Source: SVTX01 sp051867975 (GTDB lineage Bacteria > Bacillota > Clostridia > Oscillospirales > CAG-272). Taken from it: DNA of 14,190 nt. Positions 6,386 through 13,974 of this stretch are shown one piece after another. Under the pieces are notes generated by a model, which saw only the letters and a program-made list of their open reading frames with translations, was not told the DNA's origin and did not search any database. Location: the NCBI GenBank assembly GCA_051867975.1, contig JBJDZM010000026.1, positions 1-14,190 on the forward strand, given 5' to 3'. The translations under genes and the position numbers were made by a program. Position 1 is the stretch's first letter. Every line of letters starts with the position of its first letter.

Positions 6386-7525
6386 TCAGTCAAGAAATCC
6401 GCGAAGATGCCTTGCGCGGCTGGGATGACGGAGCTTGCGCAACGCCTTTGCCTCGATCTGACGGATCCTCTCACGGGTGATATCAAACTCTTTTCCGACC
6501 TCCTCAAGGGTGCGGTTGCGTCCGTCATAGAGTCCGAAACGCAGCTTTATGACATGCTCCTCACGGGGAGTCAACGTGTGAAGCTCACGCTCGATGACCT
6601 CACGGAGTATGGTCGATGCCGCGGCGTCTGCGGGAGCGGGCGTATCGTCGTCGGGAATGAAGTCGCCAAGGTGGCTGTCCTCTTCCTCGCCGATAGGTGT
6701 TTCAAGCGACACGGGGTCCTGAGACATCTTGAGTATCTCGCGGACACGGTCGGCGGAAAGTCCTATCTTCTCTCCGATCTCCTCGGCGGTAGGCTCACGT
6801 CCAAGCTCTTGCAGCATCTGGCGCGAATATTTTGTGACCTTGTGTATGGTCTCCACCATGTGAACGGGAATACGGATAGTCCTTGCCTGGTCGGCGATAG
6901 CTCTCGTGATCGCCTGCCTTATCCACCACGTCGCATACGTCGAGAACTTGTATCCCTTCGTATAGTCGAACTTTTCGACCGCCTTCATAAGACCGAGGTT
7001 GCCCTCCTGAATGAGGTCGAGGAAGTACATTCCGCGTCCGAGATACTTTTTCGCGATTGAGACGACGAGACGCAGGTTGGACTCAACGAGTTTTTCCTTT
7101 GCCGACTCATCTCCGTTCATCATTCTCTCGGCGATCTCCTTCTCCTGCTCGCTGTCAAGAAGCGGAATACGTCCGATCTCCTTGAGATACTGACGGACGG
7201 GATCGTCGATGGTAACGCCCTCCTGCTCAAGTATCTTTTCCATGTTAGCCGAGGTCTCGAACTTTGAGACTTCCTTTTCGATCTCCTCAAGCTCAGCCGA
7301 CGAAAGTCCTCCCGGCAACGGCACACCGTTATCCTCAAGCACCTCGCAAAGTTTGTCAAGCTCGTCGATGTTGTAGTCCATCTCTTCAAGTGCCTGGTCG
7401 AAATCCTCGTCCGAGAGAGCACCCTTTTTGCCCTTTTCGATAAGGTCCTCGACCTTTTTCGAGTCGTTGACCTCGCAGATCTCCTCCTCGCCGGTCATTT
7501 CTCCGTTCATGATATCTTCCTTCAT
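6386..7525 (-). CDS. rpoD: RNA polymerase primary sigma factor (SigA/RpoD)
   Basis: This is the housekeeping sigma-70 factor (379 aa, normal for Firmicutes SigA), which directs RNA polymerase to TTGACA/TATAAT promoters such as those seen in this window. An acidic region 1.1-like N-terminus (about 1-100) is followed by region 1.2 'DDPVRQYLKEIGRIPLL' (107-123). Region 2 includes 'LIQEGNLGLMKAVEKFDYTKGYKFSTYATWWIRQAITRAI' (2.3/2.4, ending near 210). Region 3 follows, then region 4.2 'TLEEVGKEFDITRERIRQIEAKALRKLRHP' with the -35 recognition helix at the C-terminus. The ATG at 7525 has a GGAGGA site. It starts 47 nt after dnaG in the conserved dnaG-rpoD order, with no terminator between, so co-transcription is likely. 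Confidence 0.98.
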   Translation of the reverse strand: MKEDIMNGEMTGEEEICEVNDSKKVEDLIEKGKKGALSDEDFDQALEEMDYNIDELDKLCEVLEDNGVPLPGGLSSAELEEIEKEVSKFETSANMEKILEQEGVTIDDPVRQYLKEIGRIPLLDSEQEKEIAERMMNGDESAKEKLVESNLRLVVSIAKKYLGRGMYFLDLIQEGNLGLMKAVEKFDYTKGYKFSTYATWWIRQAITRAIADQARTIRIPVHMVETIHKVTKYSRQMLQELGREPTAEEIGEKIGLSADRVREILKMSQDPVSLETPIGEEEDSHLGDFIPDDDTPAPADAAASTILREVIERELHTLTPREEHVIKLRFGLYDGRNRTLEEVGKEFDITRERIRQIEAKALRKLRHPSRARHLRGFLD

Positions 7526-7572
7526 TTTATGTCCTCCGTTTCAACATTCTGTCGAAATTCATTTATATACGT

Positions 7573-9330
7573 TTATTTCTTTCCGCCGCGCTTGCGTTCA
7601 AGCAAAAGGCGTATGTCGTCTATCGTGTCCCCACCCGAAAGCCTTTTTTCACCTTTGAGAGTCTCCACGCACTGTGAGAAAACGTCAAATCCGTTTTGAC
7701 TGAGACTTCTCCGCTTCTGAATAAGACCTTCAAGCCGTCCTATCTCATCGGGCGTGAAAAACTCCGAAAGCAGGGAAAAATCGTACTCGCCCTTCTCCTC
7801 AAGTGAGCATATCGCCTCGAAAACTCTCGCGTGAAAATCCGAGAAAAAGTCGTTTTTTTCAAGAGCGACCTTTCCCGTCACCACCGCCGAGCGGAATTCG
7901 TCAAACAGGAGCATAAGCCCGATTATCGCCTCCTCGGCGGAGCGAGCCTTGATATTCTTTATACCGTCGGCATTTATGCGGTCACCTATCCCCATGGCAT
8001 CGTTTCTCGCCTGCCTTGAGACTCCCGCCTTGAAATCCCTGACCTTTTTTCGTCTCGCAATATCAACATCGTTTTTGATACCGTCCTCGCTGACAGAAAG
8101 CCGCTTTGCCGCCGCACAGATATAGACCTCGCGCTCGACCGTCGACGGCACCTCGGCAATGCTATCGCATATCTCTTGCGACGCCTTTATCTTCCCGTCG
8201 GGCTGAGTGATGTCGTATTTGCGCAGGATAGCGTCCATTTTGAACTCAAATCCCGTCTTGCCTGCGTCAAGCAGAGAGCGGAAGGCATCCGCGCCGTATT
8301 TTTTTATATACTCGTCAGGGTCCTTTGCCCCCTCCATTCGGAGCACCTTTACGTCAAGTCCGACCTCGGAGAGGATACGAATCGCCTTTTTAGCCGCATT
8401 CTGTCCCGGCTCGTCCGAGTCGTAAGCGATAAGCACCTCTTTCGTGTGCTTCGCCATCAGCCTCGCCTGCTCCTGCGTCAGCGCGGTTCCGAGCGTCGCG
8501 ACGGCGTTTTCAAAGCCTGCCGCATGGCACGCGATAACGTCCATGTATCCCTCGCAGAGTATCATTCTCTCCGAGCAGTGATTTTTCGCGTAGTTGAGCG
8601 CAAAAAGGTTTCGGCTCTTTTTAAATCCCGGTGTGTCCGAGGAGTTGAGATATTTGGGCTTTGAGTCGTCCATGACTCGTCCGCCAAAGCCGATTATGTC
8701 TCCCGATGTGCTGATTATCGGAAAGATGACTCGGTTTCTGAAATAGTCGTAAACCCTCCCTGTCTTTTGGCTTTTGCCGCAAAGGAATCCGACTATCAGC
8801 TCCTCCTCGGTAAAGCCGAGCTTTTTCATGTGAGTCGTAAGCCCCCCAAAACCGTCGGGAGCAAAGCCGAGACCGAAACGCTTGATTATGACGGGAGAGA
8901 GCCGCCGCTTGACCGCGAGATAATCCATTCCCGCTTTTCCGATTTTTTCATCAAAAAGGCATGAGCGGAAATATTTTGCCGCCGCGAGGTTCATCTCGTA
9001 GATCCTCGCCCTGCTGACTCCGCGCTCTTCCTTTTCGTCACCCTGAATTGTTATTCCCGCTCTTTTGGCGAGAAATTCAACCGCGGCGGGATAATCAAGA
9101 TTTTCCGACCGCATCACAAAGGTTATCGCATCTCCGCCCGCTCCGCAGCCGAAGCAGTAGAAGGACTGAGTTGCCGGAAAAACGGTAAAAGAGGGAGATT
9201 TTTCGCTGTGATAGGGGCAAAGTCCCGAAAAATTCGAGCCTGCGCGCTTGAGATTGACGTACATTCCGATAAGCTCAACTATGTCGTTGCGCGCGCGTAT
9301 CTCCTCCACTAAGTCCTTTGAAAATCTCAT
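7573..9330 (-). CDS. dnaG: DNA primase
   Basis: DnaG makes the RNA primers for chromosome replication and works with the DnaB/DnaC-type helicase. The start at 9330 gives 585 residues and a canonical N-terminus beginning 'MRFSKDLVEEIRARNDIV', with a GGAGGT site 7 nt upstream. The in-frame ATG at 9459 would add 43 residues not typical of the family. The CHC2 zinc site is Cys38, His41, Cys59, Cys62. The TOPRIM catalytic residues are Glu260 in 'LCEGYMDV' and the Asp304/Asp306 pair in 'IAYDSDEPG'. The C-terminal 150 residues form a diverged helicase-binding domain. Upstream is a possible small coupled ORF whose stop codon overlaps the dnaG ATG. Downstream is rpoD. Confidence 0.97.
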   Translation of the reverse strand: MRFSKDLVEEIRARNDIVELIGMYVNLKRAGSNFSGLCPYHSEKSPSFTVFPATQSFYCFGCGAGGDAITFVMRSENLDYPAAVEFLAKRAGITIQGDEKEERGVSRARIYEMNLAAAKYFRSCLFDEKIGKAGMDYLAVKRRLSPVIIKRFGLGFAPDGFGGLTTHMKKLGFTEEELIVGFLCGKSQKTGRVYDYFRNRVIFPIISTSGDIIGFGGRVMDDSKPKYLNSSDTPGFKKSRNLFALNYAKNHCSERMILCEGYMDVIACHAAGFENAVATLGTALTQEQARLMAKHTKEVLIAYDSDEPGQNAAKKAIRILSEVGLDVKVLRMEGAKDPDEYIKKYGADAFRSLLDAGKTGFEFKMDAILRKYDITQPDGKIKASQEICDSIAEVPSTVEREVYICAAAKRLSVSEDGIKNDVDIARRKKVRDFKAGVSRQARNDAMGIGDRINADGIKNIKARSAEEAIIGLMLLFDEFRSAVVTGKVALEKNDFFSDFHARVFEAICSLEEKGEYDFSLLSEFFTPDEIGRLEGLIQKRRSLSQNGFDVFSQCVETLKGEKRLSGGDTIDDIRLLLERKRGGKK

Positions 9331-9494
9331 GCCGCGCACCTCCGCATTACGATTGCGGCGACGTGTGTGCGACATGACCTCGTTTTTATGTACGGCAGAG
9401 CAAAACGCCCCGAAGGTCGCCGACAGATCAAGGAAAAGGTCTTTTCGTTGCCCGCACATGTTTTTTTACTGTATGTATTAAATAAATCAGTCAA
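9327..9494 (-). CDS. Possible small ORF (55 aa) coupled to dnaG
   Basis: A TTG at 9494 has a strong GGGAGGT site (9501-9507) with 6-nt spacing. It opens a frame of 55 residues whose TGA overlaps the dnaG ATG as ATGA, the usual geometry of translational coupling. A perfect TATAAT (-10, 9536-9541) lies upstream, with no good -35. The product is rich in Arg, Cys and Thr and matches no family I recognise. It may be a leader peptide controlling dnaG-rpoD, or a chance frame lying in the dnaG leader. The strong ribosome site is the main argument for it; composition is the main argument against. Confidence 0.35.
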   Translation of the reverse strand: MTDLFNTYSKKTCAGNEKTFSLICRRPSGRFALPYIKTRSCRTHVAAIVMRRCAA

Positions 9495-9535
9495 TTCAAG
9501 ACCTCCCTTCAAAAATTTTCACGAAAATCTCTCGC

Positions 9536-9541
9536 ATTATA
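9536..9541 (-). promoter_or_regulatory. -10 element of the likely dnaG-rpoD promoter
   Basis: A perfect TATAAT on the minus strand lies within a TATATATAAT run, about 30 nt before the GGGAGGT site and about 206 nt before the dnaG ATG. The matching -35 is poor (TCAAAT at 17-nt spacing). The interval 9513-9610 is extremely AT-rich and holds no gene or hairpin terminator, so readthrough from the upstream membrane-protein operon into dnaG is possible. Confidence 0.45.
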
Positions 9542-9610
9542 TATAATATACGCAAAAAATTTGATTTTTACTTTTTTTCTTCAAAAATTTATGTTTTTTA
9601 TTTCAAAATG

Positions 9611-10558
9611 TCATTTACCGACTATCTGAAGGTCAACGACACCGAGTTCAAGCGCGGGGACGTAGAGCTTTGATTCCTCTTTGGCAAAAAGAATCCGCAT
9701 CTCGTAGCTCTTTATATAATATTGATACTTTTCGAGCGTCGCTTCAAGCAGACTCGGCAGGGGGTGTCCGTCCCCGTCCACACCGCCGCTCTCGCCGTCG
9801 GTTTGCACCATGTGGGTGAGGTCAAGCGCAATGTAATCGCAATTTTTTCGAAGGCGCGCGGCGAGATAGATCTCGTTATCGGTAAGGTCAAGAAGGCTTG
9901 TCCCGACCGATACGCCGAGCGGAGTATTTTCCGCCGCAATTGCCGCGCGAGCGACAAATTCCTCGACCTCGGCAATATTTTCTTCGGTGGCAGAGAGCCC
10001 GAGCAGGAGAATGTCGTCAGCACCCGACCGTGCTGCCTCGTTTATCAAGGCAAGCTCGTACGCCTGCATAATGCCCCGCTCGTACGCGTCGGAGATGGCA
10101 AAAGAAGTGACGTAAATGTATGCGCATACCCGACCGTTTGCCGCGTGCGCAGAGCGGCAAAGCTCCGAGAAGGAGACAGCACCCTCTCTCACCTCGCCGT
10201 ACCTGTCGGCAATATCAAGATGATAGTCAAGTCCGCCGTCGGAGTGTCTTAAGCAGACCGAGAGGTCGCTGATTCCTTGTGAGATATAGTCGGGAGCGGA
10301 GCTGCCCCGGGGGAAATTGTACGCCTCGACAGAGCTTACGGTCTTGCCGTTTGATATATATTCGACCTTTTCAAAGTCGAACCTTTTGTCGGGCAGACCC
10401 GATTGCTCGGCGCGTTTTGAGAGCATGAGTCCGATTGCCACCGAGATAATGAGAGATAGGAGCAAAAAGGCAATGACCGCCAAAACTATCGGGGCTTTGC
10501 TTTTTTTGTACTGCGAGCGCGTGCGCCGCGAAAATTTATTTATTCTGTGCTTAGCCAT
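9611..10558 (-). CDS. Membrane-anchored extracellular protein of unknown function (possible TIM-barrel, glycoside-hydrolase-like)
   Basis: The 315-residue protein has a very basic cytoplasmic N-terminus (1-22), one transmembrane helix (about 23-46) and an exported domain of about 265 residues. The alternation of strands and helices ('VCAYIYVTSFA', 'ADDILLLGL', 'PLGVSVGTSLLDL', 'CDYIALDLTHM') resembles the beta/alpha repeats of a TIM barrel, as in putative glycosidase families such as DUF4015. That link is inferred from texture only, and no catalytic acids can be assigned. It starts 4 nt after the stop of the foldase gene, so translation is probably coupled and the two products may act together at the cell surface. 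Confidence 0.78.
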   Translation of the reverse strand: MAKHRINKFSRRTRSQYKKSKAPIVLAVIAFLLLSLIISVAIGLMLSKRAEQSGLPDKRFDFEKVEYISNGKTVSSVEAYNFPRGSSAPDYISQGISDLSVCLRHSDGGLDYHLDIADRYGEVREGAVSFSELCRSAHAANGRVCAYIYVTSFAISDAYERGIMQAYELALINEAARSGADDILLLGLSATEENIAEVEEFVARAAIAAENTPLGVSVGTSLLDLTDNEIYLAARLRKNCDYIALDLTHMVQTDGESGGVDGDGHPLPSLLEATLEKYQYYIKSYEMRILFAKEESKLYVPALELGVVDLQIVGK

Positions 10559-10562
10559 CTCA

Positions 10563-11705
10563 TCACTTTATCTCAACAAGCCTTATGCTGTCAAAATACT
10601 CGTTTCCCTCAAATTTAATTACTTCATTTTGAGCATCTTCAAGCCGCTTTACCACCGCATACCTGTAATATTCAATGTATTCGTACGCGTGGGGCGCAAC
10701 CTCGTCCCTGTCCTTCGGCATGCGCATGATGATATAGCAGCCCTCTTCCTGCTCGATAATTTCGCTGATACCGTAATCACCAAGCGAAAACGCCGCCGTC
10801 TCATACGCCTCGGGCATCTGACCGTATGTAATGTAGTTTCCGAATCCGAAGGTCGAATAACCGCTGACCGTGGGAGCCAATCCTATCGCTGTCCTCATGT
10901 ATTCGTATCTCTCTTCGTCGTCCGCGGCACTGCATAGCTTGTCGTACGTCGCCTCGACCTCACTTCTCATGTCGCTGCCTCTTTGGGTGTAGAGGTCGTG
11001 TTCTCTCGGGTAGAAAACGTGGATTACCTTCGCGTAGCTCTCGTCCTCCATGACGAATTCGACAAAATCATCAAGATTCGCCGTAGTATATTTTATCTCG
11101 GTCTTGTCGACCGACAGCTTCTCAAGCAGAGCCGATTCAAGATAGTCGACCTTATACATAAGCCTTATAAGCGCATCGGTCAGATCGTTCTCGGAGAGCC
11201 ACGCCTTGTATTCCTTCTTTCCGCCAAGCTCGTCGACGAGAGACTCGATCGAATCGTTCACGGCACTGCGACATTCGCGCGTGTCGACGTCAACTCCGTA
11301 CTTTTCGCAAAGCGAGAGAATGACATAATTGCTCTTTATCTCCTCAAGCACTCTGTCCTCAAGCGCCTTTTCATACTCCGCCTTTCCGCCGTCCGACAAG
11401 GTCTCGTATTTTCCCATGTCGGAGTCAAGCTCGGCACGGTAAAGCAGCGTTATGTAGCGCAATTCCTCGTATTTCACGTCAAAGCCCGCAACCGAGCCGA
11501 CGACGAGAGCCTCTTCCTCGCTGCTCTTTATCTCTCTTACGGGTCCGAGGTCAAAAACGAATATCATCACAACGAAAGCGATAAGCGCCAAAAAGCCCGC
11601 GATAATAATCGACGCCGCAATTATTTTTTTCTTGCTTTTTTTGCCCGACTCATCTTTTTTTGCGACCTTCTTATCTTTTTGACCGGCAATTTTTCTTTTT
11701 CCCAA
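10563..11705 (-). CDS. Membrane-anchored peptidyl-prolyl isomerase/foldase (SurA/PrsA-like, parvulin domain)
   Basis: A lysine-rich cytoplasmic tail precedes one transmembrane helix. A SurA-type helical chaperone domain ('YEELRYITLLYRAELD', 'SLCEKYGVDVDTRECRSAVND') then leads to a parvulin-like domain: 'YAKVIHVFYP', later 'FGFGNYITYGQMPEAYETAAFSLGDYGISEIIEQEEGCYIIMRM', and a C-terminal helix. The expected role is folding of exported proteins outside the membrane. There is no lipobox, unlike classical PrsA. The TTG at 11705 was chosen because a GGGTGG site lies 8 nt before it. The longer frame from ATG 11783 (406 aa) has no ribosome site and a TATAAT only 3 nt upstream, so that ATG would be leaderless or untranscribed. 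The start is uncertain; the family call is good. Confidence 0.82.
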   Translation of the reverse strand: MGKRKIAGQKDKKVAKKDESGKKSKKKIIAASIIIAGFLALIAFVVMIFVFDLGPVREIKSSEEEALVVGSVAGFDVKYEELRYITLLYRAELDSDMGKYETLSDGGKAEYEKALEDRVLEEIKSNYVILSLCEKYGVDVDTRECRSAVNDSIESLVDELGGKKEYKAWLSENDLTDALIRLMYKVDYLESALLEKLSVDKTEIKYTTANLDDFVEFVMEDESYAKVIHVFYPREHDLYTQRGSDMRSEVEATYDKLCSAADDEERYEYMRTAIGLAPTVSGYSTFGFGNYITYGQMPEAYETAAFSLGDYGISEIIEQEEGCYIIMRMPKDRDEVAPHAYEYIEYYRYAVVKRLEDAQNEVIKFEGNEYFDSIRLVEIK

Positions 11706-11786
11706 TTTATCGTCCACCCTTTGATATTTCTTTTTCTTCTTCGGCAAAATTCGCCGCAGTACACACTTCGTCCATTGTATCATGGT

Positions 11787-11816
11787 ATTATACTATATTT
11801 TTGTGAATTTGTCGTG
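11787..11816 (-). promoter_or_regulatory. Promoter of the foldase operon
   Basis: On the minus strand a perfect TATAAT (-10, 11787-11792) is preceded at 18 nt by ACGACA, which matches four of six -35 positions. Transcription would begin close to 11780, inside or just after the ATG at 11783. This is the main reason for preferring the TTG start at 11705. It is divergent from the hprK promoter. Confidence 0.55.
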
Positions 11817-11879
11817 AATAAAACCTTCTTTGTTCGTGATATTTTCGATCATCTCCGTCAGATTTTTTAGGTTTCCCAC

Positions 11880-11908
11880 TGTACAAATCGCAAAAAGTAT
11901 GCTACAAT
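11880..11908 (+). promoter_or_regulatory. Extended -10 promoter of hprK
   Basis: TGTACA (-35, 11880-11885; four of six matches) is followed by a 17-nt spacer and TACAAT (-10, 11903-11908). The -10 carries the TG motif of an extended -10 (TGCTACAAT). Transcription would start near 11915, giving a leader of about 24 nt that includes the GGAGG ribosome site at 11928-11932. Confidence 0.7.
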
Positions 11909-11938
11909 ATACCTATAAAGATACTCCGGAGGAATATT

Positions 11939-12874
11939 ATGAGCACCGAATACACAATACCGCTGTCCCAAATAGAAAAAGAATTCGCGCTTGAACGCGT
12001 TGTAGTACCCGACAACTATGAGTCTGTCCTCATAAGAACGCCCGACATCTGGCGTCCGGGACTAACTCTCGCAGGCTTCTACGGCATCTTCGAGCGCGAG
12101 CGCATCAACGTGATAGGCAACGCGGAGCATGAATATCTCAGGGGACTTGATGCCATTGACAGGCGAAAGAAAATAACCGATTTTGCGGAGCATCTCCCCG
12201 TCGCCATCATCTTCTCGCGCGACCTTCCCGTCTTCCCCGAGCTTTGCGAAAAAGCGGAGGAACTCGGTATTCCCGTCTTTAAGACCAAAGAGAAAACGAG
12301 CGCACTTATGGCAGCACTTATAAGCTCGCTCAATACACATCTGGCTCCGCGCATCACACGCCACGGAGTCCTCGTTGAGGTCTACGGTGAGGGACTTCTC
12401 ATCCTCGGCGACAGCGGAATAGGTAAGAGCGAGACCGCAATCGAGCTTGTAAAGCGCGGTCACAGACTTATAGCCGACGACGCGGTCGAGATAAAGCGTG
12501 TGTCGCCCAAAACGCTGGTCGGCTCAGCACCCGAGATAATCAAGCACTACGTCGAGCTTCGCGGCATCGGAATCGTCGATATCCGCCGAATTTTCGGTAT
12601 GGGCGCGATAAAGGAGACCGAAAAGATAGACCTCGTCATCAATCTTGAGCATTGGGTGAAGGACAAAATGTATGACCGCCTCGGACTTGACGAGGAAAAG
12701 GTCAATATTCTCGGCAACGATATCCCTGCCATCACTATCCCCGTTATGCCCGGACGAAACCTCGCCATTATTTTAGAGATTGCGGCAATGAACCACCGCC
12801 AGAAGAAGATGGGATATAACACCGCTGAGGAGTTCAATAAACGCCTTATGGAACAGATGGGCATCACACAATGA
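11939..12874 (+). CDS. hprK: HPr kinase/phosphorylase
   Basis: This bifunctional enzyme phosphorylates and dephosphorylates Ser46 of HPr. It thereby sets carbon catabolite repression through CcpA and moderates PTS sugar uptake. At 311 residues it is full length for Firmicutes HprK. The N-terminal domain (1-130) precedes the catalytic domain, which has conserved His142 (in 'RHGVLVEVYG'), P-loop G157-DSGIGKS (to 164), Asp180/Asp181 in 'LIADDAVE' and the signature 'ELRGIGIVDIRRIFG' (206-220). The ATG at 11939 has a GGAGG site. The stop overlaps the start of the next gene by 4 nt (ATGA), so the two are translated together. No ptsH or other PTS gene is in the window. Confidence 0.98.
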   Translation: MSTEYTIPLSQIEKEFALERVVVPDNYESVLIRTPDIWRPGLTLAGFYGIFERERINVIGNAEHEYLRGLDAIDRRKKITDFAEHLPVAIIFSRDLPVFPELCEKAEELGIPVFKTKEKTSALMAALISSLNTHLAPRITRHGVLVEVYGEGLLILGDSGIGKSETAIELVKRGHRLIADDAVEIKRVSPKTLVGSAPEIIKHYVELRGIGIVDIRRIFGMGAIKETEKIDLVINLEHWVKDKMYDRLGLDEEKVNILGNDIPAITIPVMPGRNLAIILEIAAMNHRQKKMGYNTAEEFNKRLMEQMGITQ

Positions 12875-13743
12875 CGCGCGTTTTGTTTGCGAAGATCCCC
12901 GACTCTCTAAGATCCGACACCCTTGCCGCTCTCGTACGGAAATCCTTTCCGCATAAGGAAAACGAAGGCTATTTTGACGCGCTTGAGAAAAGAAAAAACC
13001 GCGATGGCGTAAAGGAAAGCTTTGCCGCGCTCGCTCTCTTGCGCGAGCTTTTGAGTATGCGCAGCATCGAGACAGACAGACTCGTATTCAGGCGAAGCGA
13101 GAGCGGAAAGCCCTATTTTGAGGACACGAATCTGCACTTTTCGCTCTCTCATTCAAAGGGGTATGTTGCCGCCGCGCTGTCGGACACGACCCGAGTCGGA
13201 ATTGACATTGAGTGCGCCGACGTTCCGAGGGAGAGGGCTGAAAAAATGATAAAACGCTTCTTTTGCAAGGGCTGCGAGGGCGAATTTGCCGAGCCTTCCC
13301 CCACCGCCGAAAATTCTCATGCCGCCGAAATTGCCCACACCGCACCTTCCCTCACCGCCGCGCCTTCCCATGCCGCCGCGCCTTCCCATGCCACCGCGAC
13401 CTCATACACAGCCGAAATTGCCCAAACCGCCGAAATTGCCCACGCCGCACCTTCCCACACCGCCTCGCCTTCCCACACCGCCGAAACCGCCAATGCCGAA
13501 CCCTTCGTGCGCCTCTGGACAAAGGCTGAGGCATACGCCAAAATGAGGGGAACAGGACTCGGAAAAGCCATCAAAAACGGGCAGTTTCCCTGCTTACGCG
13601 CCAAAGAGGAGCATGGAGAAGCATTTTTTCAGTATTATGACGCCGACGGATACCCATTGACCGTCTGCCTTGAAGAACCGGACGGGAAGATAGATTTTAG
13701 CAAAACAGACCTTGAAAAACTTATCGAAGAAGCGGAAATTTGA
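12871..13743 (+). CDS. Sfp-type 4'-phosphopantetheinyl transferase with an internal repeat insertion
   Basis: The enzyme moves phosphopantetheine from CoA to a serine of acyl or peptidyl carrier proteins. Motifs seen are 'SGKPYF' (78-83), 'FSLSHSKGY' (90-98), the Mg-binding 'GIDIE' (Asp112, Glu114), and 'WTKAEAYAK' (216-224) with Glu220 and Lys224. Ala219 replaces the usual Lys of W-T-x-K-E. The protein has 290 residues, longer than the usual 210-240. The excess is a block at 145-208 of 11 repeats of a [T/A]A-x-x-x-H type peptide, rich in Ala, Pro, Ser and His, in the loop between GIDIE and the W-motif. Without the block all core motifs are in order, so it is probably active. It is coupled to hprK by an ATGA overlap. 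Confidence 0.9.
   Translation: MTRVLFAKIPDSLRSDTLAALVRKSFPHKENEGYFDALEKRKNRDGVKESFAALALLRELLSMRSIETDRLVFRRSESGKPYFEDTNLHFSLSHSKGYVAAALSDTTRVGIDIECADVPRERAEKMIKRFFCKGCEGEFAEPSPTAENSHAAEIAHTAPSLTAAPSHAAAPSHATATSYTAEIAQTAEIAHAAPSHTASPSHTAETANAEPFVRLWTKAEAYAKMRGTGLGKAIKNGQFPCLRAKEEHGEAFFQYYDADGYPLTVCLEEPDGKIDFSKTDLEKLIEEAEI
13303..13494 (+). repeat. In-frame minisatellite, 11 units of 18 or 15 bp
   Basis: Eleven tandem units lie end to end: nine of 18 bp and two of 15 bp (13339-13353 and 13444-13458). Two unit types alternate: one ending GAA-ATT-GCC-CAC (13321, 13408, 13426) and one ending CCT-TCC-CAY (13354, 13372, 13444, 13459). All unit lengths are multiples of three, so gain or loss of units keeps the transferase frame. 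Other reading frames through it give Pro-rich or Arg-rich open frames that are by-products of the repeat. Confidence 0.9.
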
Positions 13744-13793
13744 GAATTTCAGCGAAAAACGCGGGAATATTTTAAATTTTTTCAAAAAAGGGG

Positions 13794-13822
13794 TTGACAA
13801 AACGAGAGAGCTGTGATATAAT
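13794..13822 (+). promoter_or_regulatory. Consensus promoter of the tRNA-Glu gene
   Basis: A perfect TTGACA (13794-13799), a 17-nt spacer and a perfect TATAAT (13817-13822) lie 20 bp before the tRNA. The transcription start is expected near 13829, giving a 5' leader of about 13 nt removed by RNase P. No clear terminator separates the transferase gene from this promoter in 13744-13793. Confidence 0.92.
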
Positions 13823-13841
13823 GGGCGAGTCGTGAGCGAAC

Positions 13842-13916
13842 GGCCCATTGGTCAAGCGGTTAAGACGCTAGCCTCTCACGCTGGAAACTCGGGTTCGATT
13901 CCCGGATGGGTCACCA
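13842..13916 (+). tRNA. tRNA-Glu (anticodon CUC), CCA encoded
   Basis: A full cloverleaf is visible. The 7-bp acceptor stem GGCCCAT/ATGGGTC includes one G-U pair. The D-arm contains GGTCAAGCGGTTAAGAC. The anticodon stem CTAGC/GCTGG holds the loop CTCTCAC, whose anticodon CTC reads the GAG glutamate codon. The T-arm TCGGG-TTCGATT-CCCGG is canonical. The discriminator base is A and CCA is encoded (13914-13916). It has its own perfect promoter and a strong terminator whose stem begins inside the CCA. CUC is the less common of the two glutamate anticodons in Firmicutes and supplements the UUC isoacceptor. Confidence 0.95.
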
Positions 13917-13961
13917 CCAAAAAGAACAGGAGCAACATCGTTGCTCCTGTTCTTTTTGGTG
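13915..13961 (+). terminator. Very long terminator hairpin after tRNA-Glu
   Basis: A perfect 22-bp stem (13915-13936 with 13940-13961) surrounds the 3-nt loop ATC. The core is GAACAGGAGCAAC/GTTGCTCCTGTTC, flanked by A5/T5. The descending arm's T5 (13953-13957) serves as the T-tract. The stem base uses the last two bases of the tRNA CCA, so termination and 3' processing overlap. Confidence 0.85.
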
Positions 13962-13974
13962 CTAATTCCTCACC

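Noticed and set aside
6302..7060. 252-codon rightward frame antisense to rpoD
   Set aside because: The opposite strand is unambiguous sigma factor; this is a shadow frame.
9331..9459. Longer dnaG start at ATG 9459
   Set aside because: The extra 43 residues do not look like primase and there is no ribosome site, while 9330 has GGAGGT and the canonical N-terminus.
10983..11870. 295-codon rightward frame antisense to the foldase gene
   Set aside because: It is a mirror of the foldase coding frame, crosses into the promoter region and has no recognisable motif or ribosome site.
11820..11938. CcpA (cre) or riboswitch control of hprK
   Set aside because: No cre-like palindrome and only about 24 nt of leader, too short for a riboswitch.
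13286..13546. Proline-rich open frame (repeating P-P-K/R-L-P) through the minisatellite, plus similar Arg-rich and minus-strand frames
   Set aside because: They exist only because the 18/15-bp repeat is open in every frame. The transferase frame has the conserved motifs on both sides and the coupled start.
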